Part shown: one piece after another, positions 12,251 to 20,991 of the stretch
Position numbering within the stretch: the first letter of the stretch is position 1
Layout of the letters: every line of letters starts with the position of its first letter
NCBI GenBank assembly: GCA_041395525.1
Contig: JAWLAH010000004.1
Span: 62,001 to 126,000 of the forward strand
Source: CADEED01 sp020442965
GTDB taxonomy: Bacteria > Pseudomonadota > Gammaproteobacteria > Steroidobacterales > Steroidobacteraceae
Direction: 5' to 3'
Length of the DNA: 64,000 nucleotides
Notes under the pieces: model-generated
What the model saw: the letters and a program-made list of their open reading frames with translations, nothing else
What the model was told of the DNA's origin: nothing
The model's database searches: none
Translations under genes and position numbers: made by a program

Positions 12251-12724
12251 ATGGCCCGCCCAACCGATCTGCAATTGGCCTGGTTTCTGCCTTATCGATT
12301 GTCGGTGCTCTCGAATACGATTAGCTCCGCCATGGCGTCGGATTATTCACGCCGATTCAAACTGAGTATCCCCGAGTGGCGCGTGCTCGCCGTACTGGCC
12401 GACACGCCCAACATCACGGCCGCCGATATCTCGGCGCGGACCGCGATGGACAAGGTTGCGGTGAGTCGCGCCGTTGCGGACTTGCTGGCCCGCGAGGCGA
12501 TTGTTCGCGCGCCCGTAGCGGCCGATCGCCGAAAATCTCACCTGTGCCTATCGGCGAGCGGCATGCGCATGTACGCCGAAGTCGTGCCAGTCGCCCGGCG
12601 CTACGAACAGGAACTGCTCAACGGCCTGACGCCTACCGACCGCGCCGCACTCGACCGCATCGTCCACGTGCTACTCGAGCGTGCCGCCGTACTCGGCCCG
12701 GCTGAGGGCGACAACCCGCGATAA
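12251..12724 (+). CDS. MarR-family transcriptional regulator
   Basis: Winged helix regulator of 157 residues. LPYRLSVLSNTISS, IPEWRVLAVLADTPNITAADIS, DKVAVSRAVADLLAREAIVR and DRRKSHLCLSASG form the typical MarR core, with the wing at DRRKS. It is divergent from hpd-maiA across the long palindrome, so it most likely represses the tyrosine/homogentisate genes and itself and is released by a pathway intermediate. That role is inferred from position; the family assignment is firm. Confidence 0.88.
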   Translation: MARPTDLQLAWFLPYRLSVLSNTISSAMASDYSRRFKLSIPEWRVLAVLADTPNITAADISARTAMDKVAVSRAVADLLAREAIVRAPVAADRRKSHLCLSASGMRMYAEVVPVARRYEQELLNGLTPTDRAALDRIVHVLLERAAVLGPAEGDNPR

Positions 12725-12789
12725 CCGGCACATACTTCTGTCAGTGTGGTTGGCTATATACTGACGATCTCGCCAGGAGGCACCCTCAC

Positions 12790-15396
12790 ATGCTCGGAAA
12801 GATTCCTGCCGCACGCACAGCGCTGATCAACAAGATCGTTACCGCTGCGCGGCGCACCCATCGTTTCGCCAGCAAAGGCATCGAGCCTACCTACCTGAGC
12901 AGCTATTTTCATGGCGTATCGGAACACGATCTGCGGGCACACACGCCGGACAGCCTGGCGGATATCGCATTACGGCACCTGGACCTCGGACGCACCAGAC
13001 GCCGCGGTCAGACCCTGATCAAGCTCGCCGACGGTCTCGAGCGCCCGGAGGGTTCACCGTACCGCGCAACCGTCGCGATCGTAACCGACGACATGCCGTT
13101 TCTCGTCGACTCGCTCGGCGTCGTTTTCATTCAACTGGGAATCGCCGTTCATCTGATCGTGCACCCGGTCATGCACGTTCGGCGTGGCAAGACGGGACGC
13201 TTGCTCGCGATCGGCGCGGATGAACCGGATGCCACCGCAGAATCGTGGCAACTGATCGAGATTGACCGGCCGCAGGATGCGGCCGCCGCCCGCGAACTCG
13301 AACAGAAGATACGCGCGACGCTGGCCGACGTACGCGCAGCCGTAAAGGACTTCAAGGCAATGCGTGCGCAAACGCTCGAGATTGCGCAGGGGCTCGACGC
13401 CTCGACCTTGCCCGTGCCGGGCGCCGATGTCGCCGAGGCCCGCGCCTTGTTAGCCTGGATGGAAGAACAGCATTTCGTATTTCTGGGCTACCGCTATTAC
13501 CGACTGCGGCGTGGCAAGCAGAGCGATACGCTGGTGCGCGATCCCGCCAGCGGTCTTGGGATACTGCGCACGTCGCGCGCGCGTGACAGCGGCGCATCGA
13601 AGATTTTGCGCGGCACGCTACGCGACCGGGCACGCGCCAAAACACTGCTCGTTCTGACCAAAGCCAATTCGATCTCGACCGTCCATCGGGCGAGCTATCT
13701 GGATTACGTTGGCGTCAAGAGCTTCGACAAAGATGGCCGTGCCAATGGCGAGCATCGCTTTCTCGGCCTCTGGACTTCGAGCGCTTACCACATGTCGCCG
13801 CGCGATATTCCGGTCCTGCGTCACAAAGTGCAAACCGTCATTGCGCACTTCGGCTTGCCGCCCCACAGTCACGATGCCAAAGCGCTGGCCAACGCACTCG
13901 AGACCTATCCGCGCGACGAATTGTTTCAGGCGGACACCGGCGATCTCATCCGCATTCTGCGCGGCATCGTCAATCTCTATGAGCGTCATCAGGTAAGGCT
14001 GTTCGTCAGGCGCGACGTGTATGAACGCTTCTATTCGTGTCTCGTCTATGTGCCGCGCGATCGTTACAACACGCAGGTTCGCGAGCGCATCGAAGCGATC
14101 ATGCGCACCCGGTTCGCGAGTTTCCATATTGAATCGCAGGTGCAGATCTCAGAATCAGCACTCGCAAGGTTGCATCTGTTAGTGCGCACTCAACCGGGAG
14201 CCGAGCCGGTCAGAAACATTGGCGCGATCGAAGCCGAAATCGCGGCCGCGGCCACGACCTGGAGCGATCGTCTGCGTTCCGCGCTGCTGCAGCAGGCGGA
14301 CGAGACGCGCGGGCTCGAGCTGGCCAAGCGCTACGCGCATGCCTTTTCTCCCGCCTACCAGGATGACATCGCGCCCGAGCTAGCACTCGAGGACATCGAA
14401 AATCTCGAAGCGCTATCGATTGATGCTGACCGCCTTAGATTGAACCTGTATTTCCCGGCGCCGCAGTCCCAGTTGGAGCCCGCCGCGAAGCGTTCGCGCC
14501 TGATCAATTTGAAGACGATCAAGACCGGGGAATCGATCCCGATTTCCGATGTCGTGCCGATGCTCGAGAACTTCGGTCTTCGTGTGCTCGCAGAACATCT
14601 GTACGACTTCCGGTTGCCCAATGGCAAACAGGGTAGCCTGCAAGATCTCGAACTGGAGATGCACGACGCCGAAAACGTCGATCTCGATCGGCTCGAGCCG
14701 TTGTTCAAGCACGCCTTTCGCGCGACGTGGAATGGCGACAGCGAGAACGACGGCTTCAACAGGCTGTTATTCGCCGCCGGTCTCGAACTTCGCGAAATCA
14801 TCGTTCTGCGCGCCTATTGCCGCTATCTCTTGCAGACCGGGATACCGTTCAGCCAGGCATCGATGGAGCGCGTGCTCGCCACTCATGCGAGCACAACACG
14901 GCTGCTCGCGGAGCTGTTTCAAGCGCAGTTCGCATTGAATACCGCCGAGAAACGGCGCGACCGCGAAGCGGCACGGCTCGAGCGGGCAATCATCAAGGCG
15001 CTTGCGGCGGTTCGCAGCGCCGATGACGATCGCATTCTGCGCGCTTACCTGTACGCCATTCGCGCAACGCTGCGCACGAATTTCCACCAGACGACGGCAG
15101 ACGGCATGCCGAAGACCTGGCTGTCGCTCAAGGTTCGATCCACAGCGCATCCCGGACCTGCCGCTGCCACGCCCGCGATTCGAGATTTTTGTCTACAGCG
15201 CACGGGTCGAAGGCGTTCACCTGCGCATGGGTTACGTTGCGCGCGGCGGCATTCGCTGGTCGGATCGCCGCGAAGATTTTCGCACCGAAGTACTCGGCTT
15301 GATGAAGGCACAGAACGTCAAGAACACACTGATCGTTCCAGTCGGGGCAAAGGGTGGCTTTGTCCCCAAACGACTACCAACAGGCGGAACCCGTGA
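12790..15396 (+). CDS. NAD-specific glutamate dehydrogenase (large, 180-kDa class), N-terminal part before a frameshift
   Basis: This is the first half of the very large bacterial NAD-glutamate dehydrogenase, which deaminates glutamate to 2-oxoglutarate. About 781 residues are in the correct frame: the regulatory N-terminal region (DDMPFLVDSLG, EEQHFVFLGYRYYRL, YVPRDRYNTQVRERIE) up to TADGMPKTWLSLK. From the GG at 15132-15133 the frame is lost and the protein would end in about 88 unrelated residues at 15396. GGAGG lies a few bases upstream of the ATG at 12790. The remainder of the protein continues at 15134 one frame over. Confidence 0.88.
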   Translation: MLGKIPAARTALINKIVTAARRTHRFASKGIEPTYLSSYFHGVSEHDLRAHTPDSLADIALRHLDLGRTRRRGQTLIKLADGLERPEGSPYRATVAIVTDDMPFLVDSLGVVFIQLGIAVHLIVHPVMHVRRGKTGRLLAIGADEPDATAESWQLIEIDRPQDAAAARELEQKIRATLADVRAAVKDFKAMRAQTLEIAQGLDASTLPVPGADVAEARALLAWMEEQHFVFLGYRYYRLRRGKQSDTLVRDPASGLGILRTSRARDSGASKILRGTLRDRARAKTLLVLTKANSISTVHRASYLDYVGVKSFDKDGRANGEHRFLGLWTSSAYHMSPRDIPVLRHKVQTVIAHFGLPPHSHDAKALANALETYPRDELFQADTGDLIRILRGIVNLYERHQVRLFVRRDVYERFYSCLVYVPRDRYNTQVRERIEAIMRTRFASFHIESQVQISESALARLHLLVRTQPGAEPVRNIGAIEAEIAAAATTWSDRLRSALLQQADETRGLELAKRYAHAFSPAYQDDIAPELALEDIENLEALSIDADRLRLNLYFPAPQSQLEPAAKRSRLINLKTIKTGESIPISDVVPMLENFGLRVLAEHLYDFRLPNGKQGSLQDLELEMHDAENVDLDRLEPLFKHAFRATWNGDSENDGFNRLLFAAGLELREIIVLRAYCRYLLQTGIPFSQASMERVLATHASTTRLLAELFQAQFALNTAEKRRDREAARLERAIIKALAAVRSADDDRILRAYLYAIRATLRTNFHQTTADGMPKTWLSLKVRSTAHPGPAAATPAIRDFCLQRTGRRRSPAHGLRCARRHSLVGSPRRFSHRSTRLDEGTERQEHTDRSSRGKGWLCPQTTTNRRNP

Positions 15397-17635
15397 TGAC
15401 ATACAGCGGGAAGTGATCGCCAGTTACCAAACGTTCATACGCGGTTTGCTCGATATCACCGATAACATCGTCGACGGCAAGATTGTAGCGCGGGCCAATC
15501 TGGTTCGACGCGATGCAGACGATGCCTACCTTGTCGTCGCAGCCGACAAGGGTACCGCCACATTCTCGGATATCGCGAATGCGATCTCGATCGAATACGG
15601 GCATTGGTTAGGTGACGCTTTCGCATCCGGTGGTTCGGCCGGCTATGACCACAAGAAGATGGGCATCACCGCGCGCGGCGCGTGGGAGTGCGTCAAACGT
15701 CACTTTCGCGAGATGAATGTCGATACGCAGACGCAGGATTTCACCGTGGCGGGCATCGGCGATATGTCGGGCGACGTGTTTGGCAACGGCATGTTGTTGT
15801 CGCAACATATTCGGCTGCAGGCTGCATTCAACCATCTGCACATTTTCATCGATCCCGATCCAAACGCCGCGACCAGCTTTCGCGAACGCCAGCGGCTGTT
15901 CGACCTGCCGCGTTCGAGCTGGACGGATTACGACCGTAAGCTGTTGTCCAAAGGCGGCGGCATTTTCGAACGCAGTGCCAAAACCGTGCCGCTATCAGCG
16001 GAAGCCCGCGAACTTCTCGGGATCGAGGCGAGCACATCGACGCCGACCGAAGTGATTCGCGCGATCATTCGCATGCCGGCCGATCTCCTGTGGAACGGCG
16101 GCATCGGCACATACGTCAAGGCGAGCGACGAAAGCCACGTCGAGGTCGGTGATCGCGCCAATGATTCGATCCGCGCCAACGGCGACGAGCTGCGCGCGAA
16201 GGTAGTGGGCGAAGGCGGCAACCTGGGTTGCACACAGCGCGGCCGCATCGAGTACGCCCTCACGGGCGGACGGATCAACACGGATTTCATCGACAATTCC
16301 GCCGGCGTGAATACCTCGGATGTCGAAGTCAATCTCAAGATTCTCTTCTCGCAGGTCGAGCGATCCGGCCGCCTCAAGCGTACCGCACGCGATGCTCTGC
16401 TACGCCGCATGACACCAGCGGTTGCGGATCTCGTACTGCGAAACAATTACCTGCAAAGCCAGGCGCTCTCGACACTCGAGTTGCATTCGGCCGAACGACT
16501 GACCGAGTATCAGGGGCTGATCAGATCCCTCGAACGCGTCGGCGACCTCAACCGGACGATCGAATACCTACCGACTGACGAGGAGTTCGGCGAACGCCGC
16601 AAGCGCAAGCTCGGCCTTACCCGCCCGGAGCTTGCCATCACGTTGTCCTATAGCAAGATCTGGCTGTCGAATCAGTTGATCGAATCCGATCTGCCGGAAG
16701 ATCGCTATTTCGTGGCCGAGCTGGAGCGCTACTTTCCCGAACCAGCCGACCGGCAATTTGCGCGCGACATCGCCCAGCACCCGTTGCGACGCGAGATCGT
16801 GACCACCGCTACCACTAACAGTATTGTCAACCGCATGGGGCCGGTGTTCATGCTGCGGGCGCAGGAAGATACCGACGCCGATCCGGCACGCGTAGCTCGT
16901 GCCTACACGATCGCGCGCGAGTCTTTTGCGATGCGTGAAGTCTGGGCCGGGATCGAGGCCCTGGACACTCAGATACCTGCGCGCGTCCAATACTCGATGT
17001 TTTATGAGGCCAGTCGTCTGTTGCGCCACACGAGCTACTGGCTACTGCGCGAACGACGCCGCGCACTTGAAGTGGATGTCGCGGTTCGTGAGATGCGCCA
17101 GGACGTTGCCGATCTCGCCAGCAACCTGGATGATGTATTAGGCGCCGACGAACGCGAGCGACTGGTTGCGCGTGTTACAGCGCTCACCAGTGAGAACGTA
17201 CCACAGAGTATTGCTGTACGAGTCGCGCAGCTTCCTTGGCTCGAACCAGCTTTCGATATCGTAGCATTGGCGCGCGCTCAAAAGCTGGCGGTGCGCGAAG
17301 CGGCCACGGTGTATTTCGGAATTGGCGCCGAGATCGGGCTCGACTGGTTGCATGAGAGAATCGATCATCTGTCAGTCGACGGCCAGTGGCAGGCGGTTGC
17401 GCGTGCGGCGCTGCGCGACAACGCCCGACGGGCGCATCGCGAAATCGCAGCGCGCGCTCTGCAACAGCGCGCTCAGCGAGGTGCCAGGTCCCGCATCGAC
17501 GCCTGGGCGCGATCGATGGGAGAGGAACTCACGAGCTGGAAGCGAACCTTGATCGACATGCGCGCGAGCGGTGGCACCGACTTTGCGACGCTGTCGGTCG
17601 GAGTCGAGTCTGTCCGCAGCTTGACGACACGCTAG
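15134..17635 (+). CDS. NAD-specific glutamate dehydrogenase, catalytic C-terminal part (frame-shifted continuation)
   Basis: Starting with FDPQRIPDLPLPRPRFEIFV, this frame continues the family sequence exactly where the upstream frame fails. It carries the catalytic region: MGYVARGGIRWSDRREDFRTE, then PVGAKGGFVPK with the substrate Lys, and the dinucleotide region VAGIGDMSGDVFGNGML. About 834 residues; with the N-terminal part the whole is about 1,615, the usual size for this class. One extra G at 15132-15133 explains the shift. The open frame runs back to 15002, but that leader is out-of-frame sequence of the same gene, so it has no natural start of its own. Confidence 0.88.
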   Translation, partial: FDPQRIPDLPLPRPRFEIFVYSARVEGVHLRMGYVARGGIRWSDRREDFRTEVLGLMKAQNVKNTLIVPVGAKGGFVPKRLPTGGTRDDIQREVIASYQTFIRGLLDITDNIVDGKIVARANLVRRDADDAYLVVAADKGTATFSDIANAISIEYGHWLGDAFASGGSAGYDHKKMGITARGAWECVKRHFREMNVDTQTQDFTVAGIGDMSGDVFGNGMLLSQHIRLQAAFNHLHIFIDPDPNAATSFRERQRLFDLPRSSWTDYDRKLLSKGGGIFERSAKTVPLSAEARELLGIEASTSTPTEVIRAIIRMPADLLWNGGIGTYVKASDESHVEVGDRANDSIRANGDELRAKVVGEGGNLGCTQRGRIEYALTGGRINTDFIDNSAGVNTSDVEVNLKILFSQVERSGRLKRTARDALLRRMTPAVADLVLRNNYLQSQALSTLELHSAERLTEYQGLIRSLERVGDLNRTIEYLPTDEEFGERRKRKLGLTRPELAITLSYSKIWLSNQLIESDLPEDRYFVAELERYFPEPADRQFARDIAQHPLRREIVTTATTNSIVNRMGPVFMLRAQEDTDADPARVARAYTIARESFAMREVWAGIEALDTQIPARVQYSMFYEASRLLRHTSYWLLRERRRALEVDVAVREMRQDVADLASNLDDVLGADERERLVARVTALTSENVPQSIAVRVAQLPWLEPAFDIVALARAQKLAVREAATVYFGIGAEIGLDWLHERIDHLSVDGQWQAVARAALRDNARRAHREIAARALQQRAQRGARSRIDAWARSMGEELTSWKRTLIDMRASGGTDFATLSVGVESVRSLTTR

Positions 17636-17662
17636 TCGCTGGCGGCTCCGACCGGACCAACG

Positions 17663-18472
17663 GTGCGTACAACGCTCGTCATAACCACTTACGAGCGACC
17701 AGATGCGCTACGCGCTGTTCTGACCACGGTAGTCACACAGAGCGCGCAGCCCACCGAAATAATCGTCGCTGACGATGGCTCCGGCGATGCAACGGGGGCA
17801 GTGGTGCGCGAGTTTCAGCGCGGCGCGCTCAGACCCCTGTCACACGTCTGGCAAGAGCACGACGGATTTCGGCTGACGCGCGTACGTAACCTCGCGATTC
17901 TTGCGGCCACCGGCGACTATCTGGTTTTCGTTGACGGCGACATGCTGCTGCATCGCGAATTCATCGCCGATCACGTCGCAATGGCACGCCGCGGCTACTT
18001 CTCGCAAGGCGTCCGGATACCGCTCAGTGAAGCAAACACCGCGCAACGGCTCGCAACGCCGCAGTCCGATTTCACAACACCCATCACACGCGGAGCGAGA
18101 CTACGCAGACTTTATGGACTACATGCGCCGCTGCTGTCACGTGCGTTGCGCCACGTGGGTAATTATGCGATCGCTATCAAGGGGTGCAATCAAGCTTATT
18201 GGCGAGAGGATCTCCTGCGTGTCAACGGCTTCAACGAGGCGATCGAAGGTTGGGGCCCCGAGGACAAGGAGCTTGCGGCGCGTCTGGCAAATACGGGAGT
18301 CGCGCGACAAACGCTCTTGTTCGGCGGGATTGCGTGGCATCTGCACCATCCACCCGCCTCGCGCGACCGGCGCTTGGCTAACGAGCTGGTGTTGCGATCT
18401 ACGCTCGCAGCGGGCAGCGTCCGCTGCCAACGCGGACTCGACGCCCATCAGCGCAACAAAGCAGTATCATAG
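17663..18472 (+). CDS. Family 2 glycosyltransferase
   Basis: GT-A fold glycosyltransferase, 269 residues, beginning at GTG 27 bp after the dehydrogenase. The nucleotide-sugar site is TTYERPDALRAVL and VADDGSGDAT, and the DxD-type motif is VDGDMLLH. A C-terminal segment (GCNQAYWREDLLRVNGFNE, EGWGPEDKELAARL) matches the galactosyltransferase-like domain found in many chain-extending GT2 enzymes. No membrane segment is seen, so it is cytosolic or peripheral. The acceptor is unknown; surface polysaccharide or lipopolysaccharide work is a guess. Confidence 0.82.
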   Translation: MRTTLVITTYERPDALRAVLTTVVTQSAQPTEIIVADDGSGDATGAVVREFQRGALRPLSHVWQEHDGFRLTRVRNLAILAATGDYLVFVDGDMLLHREFIADHVAMARRGYFSQGVRIPLSEANTAQRLATPQSDFTTPITRGARLRRLYGLHAPLLSRALRHVGNYAIAIKGCNQAYWREDLLRVNGFNEAIEGWGPEDKELAARLANTGVARQTLLFGGIAWHLHHPPASRDRRLANELVLRSTLAAGSVRCQRGLDAHQRNKAVS

Positions 18473-18501
18473 CTGCTGGCATCATCGACGGAGGCGCACG
18501 C

Positions 18502-19251
18502 GTGCCTGGTAAACTCATTCTGCTGCGCCATGGTCAGAGCACCTGGAACCTCGACAATCTGTTTACGGGTTGGCACGACGTTGATCTCTCCCCGCAAGGA
18601 TTGATCGAAGCGCGACAGGCCGGGGTCGAGATCAAGCGAGCCGGACTCGAGCCGCAGCTGTGCTTTACCTCGGTTCTCAAGCGAGCGATACGCACGTTGT
18701 GGATCGCGCTCGATGAGATGGACCGGATGTGGCTACCGGTTGAGCGCTCGTGGCGCCTGAACGAACGGCACTATGGCGCACTGCAGGGCCTCAACAAGGC
18801 CCAGACCGTGGAGAAACATGGTGATGCCCAGGTCAAAATCTGGCGGCGCAGTTACGATATTCCACCGCCGTCGCTGACCGATGATGATGAGCGCCATCCA
18901 CGGTTCGATCGGCGCTACGCCGACGTTGACCGCAAGCTGCTACCCGCCGCCGAATCGCTCAAGGATACGCTCGCGCGTGTTCTGCCCTACTGGAAGGAAC
19001 GCATCGAGCCCACTCTGAGCGCTAACAAGGATGTCCTGGTCGTTGCTCACGGCAATAGTCTGCGGGCGCTGGTGAAGATGCTCGACAATGTCTCGGAGCA
19101 GGACATCGTCGGACTCAACATCCCTACCGGTATTCCCTTGCTCTATGAACTCGACGCACGGCTGAAGCCAATCGCCAGCCGCTATCTCGGCGATCAGGAC
19201 AAGATCAGAGCCGCCGCCGACGCCGTGCGGCGTCAGACCGAGAAGAAGTAG
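18502..19251 (+). CDS. gpmA: 2,3-bisphosphoglycerate-dependent phosphoglycerate mutase
   Basis: Glycolytic mutase interconverting 3- and 2-phosphoglycerate, 249 residues, the normal dPGM length. The phosphohistidine motif LLRHGQSTWN is at the N-terminus. RHYGALQGLNK, the RSYDIPPP loop and the second histidine in VVAHGNSLRALVK follow. The start is GTG at 18502 with GGAGG upstream. It is 29 bp after the glycosyltransferase and converges on the rraB-like gene with only one base between stops. Confidence 0.93.
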   Translation: MPGKLILLRHGQSTWNLDNLFTGWHDVDLSPQGLIEARQAGVEIKRAGLEPQLCFTSVLKRAIRTLWIALDEMDRMWLPVERSWRLNERHYGALQGLNKAQTVEKHGDAQVKIWRRSYDIPPPSLTDDDERHPRFDRRYADVDRKLLPAAESLKDTLARVLPYWKERIEPTLSANKDVLVVAHGNSLRALVKMLDNVSEQDIVGLNIPTGIPLLYELDARLKPIASRYLGDQDKIRAAADAVRRQTEKK

Positions 19252-19252
19252 C

Positions 19253-19693
19253 CTAGCCAATGGGCTCGGAGTTATCGTCCTTGCGATCGACGTGCGAGGC
19301 TATCCAGCCGTCGTAGGTACCACCCACTTCAGCGGCGAGCTGCGTGAAGCGGCGGCTCATACTCTTCATGTCCGGCGCGGAAAGCCGCATCGATCGCAAC
19401 GCATGCACGCTGTACGGCTGGCTCGGAATCTCATCCTTGTGCTCAACGTCGGTGCGAAACCCCTCGCCATCCAGAATTCCAGCCACTTTGCGCGCAGTCG
19501 GCTCATCCGGCATGGCAAAAAAGAAGTCGACGTCGTGAGGCTGGAATGGATCGGAACCACCCTTGCGCAGTTGATCAATCACCTTCTCGTCCCAACTGTC
19601 GTTGCGTGCCTGACCAATCTTGCGCAGCGACCAGATGATACGACCGATCGCGGCCATCGCAGCTAACAATAGCAGCACGTACAGCGCGGTCAT
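19253..19693 (-). CDS. RraB-like (ribonuclease E inhibitor B family) protein with an N-terminal membrane anchor
   Basis: Protein of 146 residues. Residues 4-22 are a hydrophobic helix (LYVLLLLAAMAAIGRIIW). The rest resembles the RraB domain: HDVDFFFAMPDEPTARKVA, GFRTDVEHKDE, and a C-terminal TQLAAEVGGTYDGWIASHV. RraB in E. coli binds RNase E and changes its activity; that protein is soluble, so the anchor here is a difference. A housekeeping role in RNA turnover is plausible but not shown. It follows an enoyl-CoA hydratase gene by a few bases on the same strand. Confidence 0.7.
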   Translation of the reverse strand: MTALYVLLLLAAMAAIGRIIWSLRKIGQARNDSWDEKVIDQLRKGGSDPFQPHDVDFFFAMPDEPTARKVAGILDGEGFRTDVEHKDEIPSQPYSVHALRSMRLSAPDMKSMSRRFTQLAAEVGGTYDGWIASHVDRKDDNSEPIG

Positions 19694-19699
19694 GCGCGA

Positions 19700-20479
19700 C
19701 TACCCATACTTTGGCTTGCGCTTCTCGAGAAATGCGCTGATCCCTTCGCGTCCCTCCACGCTTGCCGCCTGACGCGCGATGGCCTGACTCTCGAGCGCCA
19801 TGTGCGACTCGAGTGCACCCAACGACTGCGCCAGCAGCCGCTTGGTAACGCCAAATGCGCCCAATGGCCCTGCTGCCAGGCGCTCGGCCATCTCAACGGC
19901 GCGCGCCACGACATCGGCATCCGGCACCACTGTGTTCACCAGACCCCACTCGAGCGCTTCTGCCGCGCTCAGGACCCTGTTAGTCAGGATCAATTCAGCC
20001 GCGCGCTTCGAGCCAACCACCCGTGGTAGGTAGAACGACGTGCTGCCGTCCGGCGTCAGACCGACGCCTGTGTAGGCCAGCGAGAACTTGGCACCCTCGG
20101 CCGCGACCGCGAGATCGCTCATCGCCACGAGTCCGATCCCGGCGCCTGCCGCGGTACCGTTGACTGCCGCAACGATCGGCGCGTCCATCCGCACGAAATG
20201 CGCAATAGCCGTGTGCAGGTGGGAAGTCAGCTCACGCAAGTATGGCTCGATCGCCTCGCCACCGGCGATCATGCCGCGCAGATCGCCGCCGAAGCAGAAA
20301 TTCTTGCCGGCTCCTGTCAACACAACGGCACGGACCGCCGAATTCGCCTCGCAGGCGATCGCGGCGGCGGCGAGATCGCGGCCCATCTCCATGTTCAATG
20401 TGTTAGCGCTCTCTGCGCGGTTTAGCGTAACGATTGCAATCGAACCACGGATCTCTACGGTCACAGTCTTGTCGGTCAT
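19700..20479 (-). CDS. Enoyl-CoA hydratase/isomerase family protein (PaaG-like)
   Basis: Crotonase-fold enzyme, about 259 residues. The oxyanion-hole strand is KNFCFGGDLRGM and the second conserved block GTAAGAGIGLVAMSDLAVA. The catalytic loop reads GVGLTPDGSTSFYLPRVVG, with Asp rather than the hydratase Glu pair, which points to isomerase-type members such as PaaG. I use the second ATG at 20479, since GAGGA sits at correct spacing to it and directly against the first ATG at 20485. It follows the ferredoxin gene closely, suggesting a two-gene unit, perhaps linked to aromatic or fatty acid breakdown. Confidence 0.82.
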   Translation of the reverse strand: MTDKTVTVEIRGSIAIVTLNRAESANTLNMEMGRDLAAAAIACEANSAVRAVVLTGAGKNFCFGGDLRGMIAGGEAIEPYLRELTSHLHTAIAHFVRMDAPIVAAVNGTAAGAGIGLVAMSDLAVAAEGAKFSLAYTGVGLTPDGSTSFYLPRVVGSKRAAELILTNRVLSAAEALEWGLVNTVVPDADVVARAVEMAERLAAGPLGAFGVTKRLLAQSLGALESHMALESQAIARQAASVEGREGISAFLEKRKPKYG

Positions 20480-20488
20480 GTTCATTCC

Positions 20489-20803
20489 TCACTCATCCGG
20501 TGCGATCGTGACACGCAAGCCCGCGAGCGACTCGGTCATCTCAACCTGACATGACAGTCGCGAATTGTCCTGGAAATGTGCGAGCTCCGAGAGCAGTTCG
20601 CGCTCATCAGACATCGGCGCGGGCAATTGGTCCGCCCAATTCCGATCGACATAGACGTGACACGTGGCGCATGAGCACATTCCACCGCAGATCGCAGCGA
20701 CACCATAGTCCAGCTCACGCAGGGTCTCCATGATTTTCAAACCCGGCTTGCATTCGACCTCATGCTCCTCCCCGTCACGATCCACCACTAAAAGCTTCGT
20801 CAT
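20489..20803 (-). CDS. 2Fe-2S ferredoxin, adrenodoxin type
   Basis: Small electron carrier of 104 residues with the plant/adrenodoxin fold. Cluster ligands are C-x5-C-x2-C in AICGGMCSCATCHVYV and a fourth Cys in RLSCQVEM. The MSDERELLSEL segment and the ending LRVTIAPDE are typical of vertebrate-type ferredoxins that serve cytochromes P450 or Fe-S assembly. No isc genes are nearby, so an oxygenase partner elsewhere is more likely. The AT-rich stretch at 20804-20850 just upstream probably holds its promoter. Confidence 0.9.
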   Translation of the reverse strand: MTKLLVVDRDGEEHEVECKPGLKIMETLRELDYGVAAICGGMCSCATCHVYVDRNWADQLPAPMSDERELLSELAHFQDNSRLSCQVEMTESLAGLRVTIAPDE

Positions 20804-20991
20804 ACTTCTTCTCGATAACTAATTGAAAAATAATGATTTTTATCTGTCTTCCAGCGATAGCGTTATGCGCCGACGCAATCTCGCGCGCAAGTCTGCCTAG
20901 TGATCCGCCCGGATTCCAGTTTCGCCGACTCGGGATATCCAAACTGCCGGAGGGCGGACACGAAGTTTAGCCAAGATCGGCCAGCGGTGGG

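Noticed and set aside
14990..15180. Programmed frameshift in glutamate dehydrogenase
   Set aside because: No slippery heptamer or downstream pseudoknot is visible at the junction; a plain one-base insertion explains it.
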